From positions 1 to 10,212 of the forward strand of contig DATAAM010000001.1 in NCBI GenBank assembly GCA_036260075.1: a stretch of DNA of 10,212 bases. The letters are read 5' to 3'. Positions 5,928-10,212 of the stretch are shown here, piece by piece. A model generated the notes under the pieces. The model had not been told where the DNA came from. It made no database searches and saw only the letters and a list, made by a program, of their open reading frames with translations. The position numbers and the translations under genes were made by a program. The DNA is from DATAAM01 sp036260075 (lineage in GTDB: Bacteria > Actinomycetota > Acidimicrobiia > Acidimicrobiales > JAHWLA01). Within the stretch, counting starts at the first letter, position 1; every line of letters starts with the position of its first letter.

Positions 5928-5961
5928 GGACTAGTCATCCCCATCGGTCCCGGACTAGTCA
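5928..5961. repeat. Direct repeat pair GGACTAGTCA upstream of the GGDEF-EAL gene
   Basis: GGACTAGTCA occurs at 5928-5937 and again at 5952-5961, a 24-bp period. Each copy holds the 8-bp palindrome GACTAGTC. They fill the gap between the 3' end of tRNA-Ser(GCT) and the start of the GGDEF-EAL gene, 18-51 bp upstream of its ATG. They could be operator half-sites for a regulator of that gene. No such regulator is identifiable here. Confidence 0.45.
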
Positions 5962-5969
5962 GACTTGAG

Positions 5970-6057
5970 CGGAGAGGGAGGGATTTGAACCCTCGGACCC
6001 CGGTGAGGGGTCAACTCATTAGCAGTGAGTCCGATTCGGCCGCTCTCGCACCTCTCC
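5970..6057 (-). tRNA. tRNA-Ser(GCT)
   Basis: This is an 88-nt class II tRNA on the minus strand. The acceptor strands GGAGAGG and CCTCTCC pair at all 7 positions, with discriminator G as usual for serine. The anticodon stem ACTCA/TGAGT encloses CTGCTAA, giving anticodon GCT (AGC/AGU codons). The long variable arm GACCCC/GGGGTC is typical of tRNA-Ser. The T loop is TTCAAAT on a 5-bp stem. CCA is not encoded. It sits 36 bp after the small membrane-protein gene. Confidence 0.97.
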
Positions 6058-6093
6058 CGGCGGCGACCAGTGTTGCACAGGAGGCCGCCGACT

Positions 6094-6507
6094 TCACCGG
6101 GCATCGCGCACCTTGGGCTCCATCAGCGCCTGGAGCTCGTCGACCGTGATCGGCAGCGACATACCGGTGATCCAGACGGGTCGCGCCCCTCGCACGTCGA
6201 CCCGGAGGCGCTTGCCCAGGAACGAGGACGCTCGCATGCCGGCGACGTCGTCCCACTGCACGGTCCGCCTCCTCAGGCCGGGCTGCCGCTGCACGAAGCC
6301 GTAGGCGTCCAACTCGAGCACGGGCCGGGGCCGGGCCACCCGGAGCAGGGCGGAGGCGAGCAGCCAACCGAAGAAGACGAGGCCGGGCGCGGCGAACAAG
6401 CCCGTGCGGAAGAGGCTTGTGGCTGCGGCCAGAAAGCCGGGCGCGTACGCGGCAACGAGCAGCCACGCCTTCCGCGGCGGGGTGCACAGGACGGTCGTGT
6501 GGGCCAT
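6094..6507 (-). CDS. Small two-helix membrane protein with PH-like C-terminal domain
   Basis: This is a 137-residue protein of unknown role. Two hydrophobic segments (about 14-33 and 36-57) form a membrane hairpin, followed by a soluble region of about 75 residues: VLELDAYGFVQRQPG (63-77), RRTVQWDDVAGMRA (80-93), LRVDVRGARPVWITG (101-115). It resembles the bacterial PH-like domains found behind short membrane hairpins. The ATG at 6507 is the only sensible start, because the open frame upstream merely translates the antisense of nothing but the tRNA-Ser gene itself. There is no Shine-Dalgarno sequence: the bases before the ATG are the 3' end of tRNA-Ser(TGA), and the A of its encoded CCA is the A of this ATG. 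Expression therefore probably depends on read-through or on an unprocessed tRNA precursor. Function is not inferred. Confidence 0.75.
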   Translation of the reverse strand: MAHTTVLCTPPRKAWLLVAAYAPGFLAAATSLFRTGLFAAPGLVFFGWLLASALLRVARPRPVLELDAYGFVQRQPGLRRRTVQWDDVAGMRASSFLGKRLRVDVRGARPVWITGMSLPITVDELQALMEPKVRDAR

Positions 6508-6509
6508 GG

Positions 6510-6594
6510 CGGAGGGGGTGGGATTCGAACCCACGGGGGGTCGCCCCCCAAGGCTTTTCAAGAGCCTCGCATTCGGCCACTCTGCCACCCCTCC
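6510..6594 (-). tRNA. tRNA-Ser(TGA)
   Basis: This is an 85-nt class II tRNA on the minus strand (without CCA). The acceptor strands GGAGGGG and CCCCTCC pair at 7 of 7 positions with discriminator G. The anticodon stem AGGCT/AGCCT encloses CTTGAAA, giving anticodon TGA (UCA and other UCN codons). The variable arm is a GGGGGG/CCCCCC stem-loop, and the T arm is GTGGG/CCCAC around TTCGAAT. Unlike the other two tRNAs here, CCA is encoded (6509-6507). It starts 13 bp after the pheA stop codon, so the two may be co-transcribed. Confidence 0.97.
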
Positions 6595-6607
6595 GGGGAG
6601 GTCCAGG

Positions 6608-7531
6608 CTACCGGCCGACCTGTTCCCGAAGAGACGTGACCCAGTCGTCGGCCGCCCGCCAGGCGGCGTCGGCGTCGCGCCGGATGGCAGCGCCGTGCTC
6701 GCCCGCCGCCGGGTACGACCCGAGGAACTTCACCGACGCCAGCTGGGCGTGCAGGTCGCGGAGGCAGTCGGCCACGACCTCGTCGGCCACGTGGCCTTCC
6801 AGGTCGATGATGAAGCAGTAGTCGCCCAGGCCCCTCTTGGTCGGGCGTGACTCCAGCTTGGTGAGGTTGATGGCCCGGGCCGAGAACTGGCCGAGGATGG
6901 CGTGCAGACTGCCCGGGTGGTCGCTGTGCTGGAAGCACACGATGCTCGTCTTGTCGTGCCCGGTGGGCTTGGGGATGCCCTGGGCGGCCAGCAGCACGAA
7001 CCGCGTCTCGTTGTCGGGGTGGTCCTCGATGTCGGCGGCGATGACCTCGAGCCCGTAGAGCTTGGCGGCCAGCGCCGGGCCCACGGCCGCCGTCGCCTCC
7101 GGCCGCTTGTCGGCCACCTCCTGCACCGCCTCCGCCGTGGAGTTGGCGGCCACCACGTCGGACTCCGGCAGCGACGAAGCGAGGAAGCCGCGGCACTGGG
7201 CGATCGCTTTGGGGAACGACACCACCCGGCGCACCTCGGACAACGACGTGCCCGGCGGGGCGATGAGGTTGAGCTGCACGGGGATGACGACCTCGCGCTG
7301 GATGAGCAGCTCGTGCTCGAACACCAGCCCGTCCATCGACTCGTGCACGGTGCCGTCGATGGAGTTCTCGATGGCCACGAACCCGAAGTCGGCGTCGCCC
7401 GCGGCGGTGGCCGCCAGCACCTCGGGCATCGTGCGCATGGCGACGAGCTCGGCCGACGCCAGGTCGGCCTGGGTGAACAGCGCCTCTTCGGTGAACGTCC
7501 CCGGCGGGCCGAGGAAGGCGATGCGCGTCAT
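6608..7531 (-). CDS. pheA: Prephenate dehydratase
   Basis: This 307-residue monofunctional enzyme converts prephenate to phenylpyruvate, the committed step of phenylalanine synthesis. The catalytic domain (1 to about 185) starts FLGPPGTFTEEAL and keeps IENSIDGTVHESMD (54-67) and the T-R-F motif (176-178, in NETRFVLL) needed for activity. The ACT regulatory domain (about 195-275) keeps ESRP (227-230) and a GSLH segment at 207-210 in place of the usual GALV, consistent with phenylalanine feedback. No chorismate mutase domain is present. About 30 extra residues follow the ACT domain. The ATG at 7531 is the natural start since the protein begins directly at the first beta strand. No Shine-Dalgarno sequence is seen, but TATCCT lies 9 nt upstream, suggesting a leaderless message. 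It diverges from larB and may share transcripts with tRNA-Ser(TGA) downstream. Confidence 0.97.
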   Translation of the reverse strand: MTRIAFLGPPGTFTEEALFTQADLASAELVAMRTMPEVLAATAAGDADFGFVAIENSIDGTVHESMDGLVFEHELLIQREVVIPVQLNLIAPPGTSLSEVRRVVSFPKAIAQCRGFLASSLPESDVVAANSTAEAVQEVADKRPEATAAVGPALAAKLYGLEVIAADIEDHPDNETRFVLLAAQGIPKPTGHDKTSIVCFQHSDHPGSLHAILGQFSARAINLTKLESRPTKRGLGDYCFIIDLEGHVADEVVADCLRDLHAQLASVKFLGSYPAAGEHGAAIRRDADAAWRAADDWVTSLREQVGR

Positions 7532-7554
7532 CGAACGGGCAGGATAGTGAGGCC
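7532..7554. promoter_or_regulatory. 23-bp divergent promoter region, pheA/larB
   Basis: Only 23 bp separate the two divergent start codons. On the minus strand TATCCT (7546-7541) resembles a -10 box 9 nt before the pheA ATG. On the plus strand GATAGT (7543-7548) resembles a -10 box 6 nt before the larB ATG, although AGGA at 7541-7544 could instead be its ribosome site. The two candidate boxes overlap, so any -35 elements would lie inside the opposite gene. Inferred from sequence only. Confidence 0.4.
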
Positions 7555-8292
7555 ATGGACGAGCCCGCCCTGCGACAGCTCCTCGACGACGTGCGTTCGG
7601 GGGTGCTCTCGGCCGACGATGCCGTGAGCCGACTGCGACGGCTGCCGTTCGCCGACTTGGGCTTCGCCCGGGTCGACCACCACCGCGCCCTGCGCCAGCG
7701 GCTGCCGGAGGCGGTCTACGGGCCGGGCAAGACGCCAGAGCAGTGTGCAGCCATCGTGGCCGAGCTCCTCGCGGAGCCCGCGGGCGGCCCGGTGCTGCTC
7801 ACTCGGGTCGACGACGAGCAGGCTGCCGCGGCCCTGGCCGTCAACGCAGGGGGCGTGCGCACCGGCCGCACCGTCTCGTGGCGGCACGCGGCGGAGCGGC
7901 CCGGCCGGCTCCCGGTCGTCACCGCGGGCACGGCCGACCTGCCGGTGGCCGAGGAGTGCGTCGCCACCCTCACCGCCTTCGGGTTCCGTCCTCAGCTGGT
8001 GGCCGACTGCGGCGTGGCCGGCGTGCACCGCCTGCTCGGGTCGGTCGACCAGCTGGCCGACGCCGACGCCGTCGTGGTGGTGGCGGGGATGGAAGGCGCG
8101 CTGGCCAGCGTCGTCGGCGGCATCACGCCCGCGCCCGTGGTGGCCGTGCCGACCAGCGTCGGGTACGGCGCCGCCCTCGAAGGGGTGACCGCCCTGCTCG
8201 CCATGCTGTCGTCGTGCGCCGCGGGCATCACCGTCGTCGGCATCGACAACGGCTTCGGCGCCGCCTGCGCGGTCGCCCGCCTCCTGCCATGA
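7555..8292 (+). CDS. larB: Nickel-pincer cofactor biosynthesis protein LarB
   Basis: This 245-residue protein is a full-length LarB. LarB carries out the first step of nickel-pincer nucleotide synthesis: it carboxylates nicotinic acid adenine dinucleotide at C5 of the pyridine ring and hydrolyses the phosphoanhydride. The N-terminal part has DLGFARVDHHRALRQ and PEAVYGPGKTPEQ (34-63). The C-terminal PurE-like domain has VVTAGTADLPVAEE (121-134), DCGVAGVHRLL (151-161), VAGMEGALASVVGG (176-189), AVPTSVGYGA (197-206) and a C-terminal IDNGFGA. C221 in SSCAAGI fits the cysteine that forms the covalent pyridine intermediate, and E180 lies in the conserved GMEGAL. Its TGA overlaps the next ATG as ATGA. 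It heads a probable operon with larC. The sulfur-insertase LarE and racemase LarA are not visible. Confidence 0.96.
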   Translation: MDEPALRQLLDDVRSGVLSADDAVSRLRRLPFADLGFARVDHHRALRQRLPEAVYGPGKTPEQCAAIVAELLAEPAGGPVLLTRVDDEQAAAALAVNAGGVRTGRTVSWRHAAERPGRLPVVTAGTADLPVAEECVATLTAFGFRPQLVADCGVAGVHRLLGSVDQLADADAVVVVAGMEGALASVVGGITPAPVVAVPTSVGYGAALEGVTALLAMLSSCAAGITVVGIDNGFGAACAVARLLP

Positions 8293-8439
8293 GTCGGCGC
8301 CGGGTCCTGTCAGGCGGGGACCCCTCCCGGCGGGGCCCCGTCCCCACCGGGTCCCTCCCAGGCCTGCCACCCGTCGCCGAAGCGCAGAACGGAATCGGCC
8401 TGCGGCCGATGCTGCTGCCATGAGCCGGCTCCGGATCCT
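8281..8439 (+). repeat. Imperfect 28-bp direct repeat framing the larB-larC junction
   Basis: The 28 bases at 8281-8308 and 8412-8439 agree at 24 positions and are offset by 131 bp. Each copy carries CTGCCATGA, that is the codons for Leu-Pro, a stop, and an overlapping ATG opening Met-Ser-Arg. The DNA between includes a GC-rich inverted repeat (GGGGAC 8316-8321 with GTCCCC 8340-8345). This looks like a duplication or small insertion that has lengthened the gap between larB and larC. Confidence 0.75.
8289..8423 (+). CDS. Possible 44-residue ORF between larB and larC
   Basis: This short frame encodes MSRRRVLSGG... ending ...GIGLRPMLLP. Its ATG overlaps the larB stop (ATGA), and its own TGA overlaps the next ATG in the same way. 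It is rich in Gly, Pro and Arg, has no recognisable domain and no independent RBS. Its ends copy the larB end (LLP-stop) and an MSR start because the region is duplicated. It may be translated by coupling without the peptide having a role, or it may be an accident of the repeat. No homologue is known to me. Confidence 0.3.
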   Translation: MSRRRVLSGGDPSRRGPVPTGSLPGLPPVAEAQNGIGLRPMLLP

Positions 8440-8446
8440 CCCGTGA
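8420..8446 (+). CDS. Possible 8-codon coupling ORF before larC
   Basis: MSRLRILP-stop begins inside the stop of the 44-residue frame (ATGA) and ends with TGA overlapping the larC GTG (GTGA). Since larC has no clear Shine-Dalgarno sequence, ribosomes ending here could reinitiate at the GTG. Such a short frame could also arise by chance; the three successive 4-nt overlaps are the only support. Confidence 0.3.
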   Translation: MSRLRILP

Positions 8447-9645
8447 CGACAGGCGCCTGGTTCCACTGCTTCGCCGGGATCGCCGGTGACATGGCACTCG
8501 GCTCGTTGATCGACGCGGGCGCCGATGCCGAGGAGGTCGTGCGGCTGTTGCAACGCCTTCCCTTGTCCGGGTGGTCGCTGGAGGTGCACCCCGTGCAACG
8601 GAGCGGCATCGCCGCCACCCGGGTGGAGGTACGGGCCCGCGAGACCGGCGTGGTGCGGACCCACGCCCACATCGTCGGGCTGGTGGAGGAGGCTCGCCTG
8701 CCCGACCGGGTGCGCGACCGGGTCCTCGCTGTGTTCGGGGCGTTGGCCGAGGTGGAAGGACGGCTGCACCGCCGCCATCCCTCACAGGTGCACTTCCACG
8801 AGGTGGGCGGCATCGACGCCATCGTCGACGTGGTCGGCTCGTGCGCAGCACTGGAGGTGCTGGAGATCGACCTGATCGAGGCGAGCCCCGTGGCCACGGG
8901 CACAGGCATGGTGCGAGGCGCCCACGGGGTGCTGCCCAACCCGGCGCCCGCCGTCGTCGAGCTGCTGCAGGGCGCGCCCACCTACGGCCGCGACGTGACC
9001 ACCGAGCTGACGACGCCGACGGGCGCCGCCCTGCTCGCCGCGCTGGCGTCGGGGTTCGGCCCGTTGCCCCCCATGACGATCTCCTCGACCGGCTTCGGCG
9101 CCGGAAGCCGCGAGCTCGAGGGGCTGCCCAACCTCACGCAGGTGGTCGTCGGCACCTTCGCGGAGGAGCTCGACGTGCTCTCCGGCTCCGGGCAGCCGGT
9201 CGTCGAGCTTTCCGCCAACCTCGACGACGCCACCGGCGAGACACTGGCCCACGCCGTCGCCGCACTGTTGGAAGCAGGCGCCCACGACGCCTGGGTCGTC
9301 CCCGTGTTGATGAAGAAGGGCAGACCCGGGCACGTGGTCAACGCACTCTGCGACGTGGCGCTCGTCGAGCAGGTCGCCCGAGTCCTCACACGCGAGACCG
9401 GCTCGCTCGGGGTGCGCGGCCACGTGGTCGAACGGTGGCCGTCCTCACGCCGCACGGAGGACGTCGACGTCGACGGCTTTCCGGTGCGGATCAAGGTCAG
9501 CCCCGGGCGGGTGAAGGCCGAGCACGACGACGTCGCCCGCGTCGCCCACCGCACCGGCCTGCCGGTGAGGGAGGTGGCCTTCCGGGCCGAGGCGGCCTAC
9601 CGCCGCCTTCACCCACTGCCCGGCCCGGGCGACGAAGCCGGCTAG
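8443..9645 (+). CDS. larC: Nickel-pincer cofactor biosynthesis protein LarC
   Basis: This 400-residue LarC is the CTP-dependent cyclometallase that inserts nickel into the sulfur-loaded nucleotide to finish the NPN cofactor of lactate racemase-type enzymes. Motifs in order: WFHCFAGIAGDMALG (6-20), QVHFHEVGGIDAIVD (115-129), ASPVATGTGMVRGAHG (147-162), ELTTPTGAALLAAL (188-201), SANLDDATGE (257-266) and MKKGRPG (290-296), then the C-terminal ETGSLGVR region. Length and motifs cover both parts that are split as LarC1/LarC2 and joined by programmed frameshifting in Lactiplantibacillus plantarum; here they are one continuous frame. Position 8 is His where many homologues have Asp (DCFAG). The start is GTG at 8443, which places the first strand at the N-terminus; no upstream in-frame alternative fits. 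Only 4 bp separate its stop from the convergent next gene. Confidence 0.96.
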   Translation: MTTGAWFHCFAGIAGDMALGSLIDAGADAEEVVRLLQRLPLSGWSLEVHPVQRSGIAATRVEVRARETGVVRTHAHIVGLVEEARLPDRVRDRVLAVFGALAEVEGRLHRRHPSQVHFHEVGGIDAIVDVVGSCAALEVLEIDLIEASPVATGTGMVRGAHGVLPNPAPAVVELLQGAPTYGRDVTTELTTPTGAALLAALASGFGPLPPMTISSTGFGAGSRELEGLPNLTQVVVGTFAEELDVLSGSGQPVVELSANLDDATGETLAHAVAALLEAGAHDAWVVPVLMKKGRPGHVVNALCDVALVEQVARVLTRETGSLGVRGHVVERWPSSRRTEDVDVDGFPVRIKVSPGRVKAEHDDVARVAHRTGLPVREVAFRAEAAYRRLHPLPGPGDEAG

Positions 9646-9649
9646 CGAG

Positions 9650-10212
9650 TCAGCGGAACACCAACGGCATCGGCAGGGTGTTGTCCTCGAGGCGCGTCTC
9701 GCCCTCGACGGGCCCGATGGTCACGGACAGGGTGCTCGCCGCGCCTGCCACCGGCCGCAGGCCGCCGAGGGTCACGGTCGCCCGTTGGCCCGGTGCCAGG
9801 TCGACGAAGTCGCGGGCGCTGTCGCTGACACCGTCGGCCGTCAGGGTGGCGACCACCGGCACGCGTTTCGCCGCTTCGTTCCCGACGTTGGCGACGACGA
9901 TCTGGAGCCGCAGCGACTTCACCGCGGGGAGTACGGCCGTGGCCCCTTCGCTGCCGACGGCCGCCGGGTCGGTGGTGACGAGCGCGACCGCGAGGTCGTG
10001 GACCGGTGCCAGCGAGGCGCTGGACCGCAACGAGTGGACGAAGGCGGACAGCTCACCCGCCGACCAACCGCGGCCGTCGGGCACCCATTCCGACGGCGGC
10101 ATCGCCCCTGCCGGTTTCCCGTCGACGCGCGGGATGGAGTCGAGGAACACGCGGTAGGCGCCGTCGCCGGTGGCCAGGTCACGGCCGGCGCGGACCAGCG
10201 CGTCGACGGCGG
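9650..10212 (-). CDS. CARDB-like protein, C-terminal part (cut by window edge)
   Basis: The frame stays open to the window edge, so the visible 186 residues are the C-terminal part; the GTG at 10150 is internal, since coding-like sequence (YRVFLDSIP preceded by LVRAGRDLATGDGA) continues upstream of it. The first half is predicted helical with SEWVPDGRGWSAGELSAF. The last 100 residues look like an Ig-like CARDB domain of cell-surface proteins: SLRLQIVVANVGNEAAKRVPV, then VDLAPGQRATVTLGGLRP and ETRLEDNTLPM, a variant of the usual E-x-NN ending. Location is probably outside or facing the cell surface, but the signal or membrane part is out of view. Its stop lies 4 bp from the larC stop, in convergent orientation, leaving no room for a separate terminator. 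Confidence 0.8.
   Translation of the reverse strand, partial: AVDALVRAGRDLATGDGAYRVFLDSIPRVDGKPAGAMPPSEWVPDGRGWSAGELSAFVHSLRSSASLAPVHDLAVALVTTDPAAVGSEGATAVLPAVKSLRLQIVVANVGNEAAKRVPVVATLTADGVSDSARDFVDLAPGQRATVTLGGLRPVAGAASTLSVTIGPVEGETRLEDNTLPMPLVFR

Noticed and set aside
4240..5934. Plus-strand open frame of 564 residues and minus-strand frame 3974-5944 of 656 residues
   Set aside because: Both are shadows of the GGDEF-EAL gene in GC-rich DNA: compositionally biased, with no domain, while the true frame has every catalytic motif.
6404..6850. Plus-strand frames with GVGFEPTGG and GWDSNPRG motifs, and the minus-strand extension to 6588 reading MAEWPNARLLK
   Set aside because: All are tRNA-Ser(TGA) read as protein, a frequent annotation error. 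The real gene on the minus strand starts at 6507.
7528..8778. Minus-strand frame of 416 residues opposite larB and larC
   Set aside because: Antisense shadow rich in His, Gly and Arg without motifs; larB and larC account for the DNA.
8310..8981. Minus-strand frame of 223 residues ending in RFGDGWQAWEGPGG
   Set aside because: It runs antisense through larC, whose frame is unambiguous. The peptide-like ending comes from the duplicated larB-larC spacer.

Overview
The window is GC-rich DNA from a bacterial chromosome, most likely an actinobacterium and plausibly of the Acidimicrobiia. This placement is inferred from the base composition, a maleylpyruvate-isomerase/mycothiol-type DinB-fold protein, several promoter-like TAnnnT boxes that sit almost on the start codon, and an actinobacterial style of secreted protein. 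It holds 12 well-supported protein genes (one cut by the window edge), three tRNA genes, a doubtful 44-codon ORF and a doubtful 8-codon ORF. I see no rRNA, CRISPR array, insertion sequence or phage structural gene.

Layout. (1) 1-756, minus strand: a secreted protein with a DUF642/choice-of-anchor C-like beta domain and a cysteine-containing C-terminal motif, followed by a hairpin terminator. (2) 757-1309: no supportable gene, but an AT-rich 22-bp palindrome upstream of the secreted protein. (3) 1226-2485: a small accessory segment with a BrnT-like toxin and ribbon-helix-helix antitoxin (minus) and a divergent unknown gene (plus) carrying an R-x4-H motif. A 14-bp direct repeat bounds this segment, and one copy lies across the 3' end of tRNA-Arg(ACG). 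It may be a small tRNA-targeted insertion or the remnant of a larger one. (4) 2617-3977: a TetR regulator divergent from a DinB/maleylpyruvate-isomerase-type protein, with two tandem 21-bp operator-like repeats between them. (5) 3994-7531, all minus: pheA, tRNA-Ser(TGA), a small membrane protein, tRNA-Ser(GCT), and a membrane PAS-GGDEF-EAL cyclic-di-GMP protein. (6) 7555-9645, plus: larB and larC for nickel-pincer nucleotide (NPN) cofactor synthesis. (7) 9650 to the window edge, minus: the C-terminal part of a CARDB-like protein.

How the genes work together. LarB carboxylates and hydrolyses nicotinic acid adenine dinucleotide, and LarC inserts nickel at the end of the pathway. The sulfur-insertase LarE and the client racemase LarA are not in the window. 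PheA makes phenylpyruvate for phenylalanine synthesis and is divergent from larB across only 23 bp. The GGDEF-EAL protein carries intact motifs for both making and breaking cyclic-di-GMP.

The least ordinary structures are the larB-larC junction, where larB, a 44-codon ORF, an 8-codon ORF and larC are chained by three 4-nt stop/start overlaps inside an imperfect 131-bp duplication; the tRNA-Ser(TGA) whose encoded CCA supplies the A of the next gene's ATG; and the tRNA-Arg direct repeat around the toxin-antitoxin segment.
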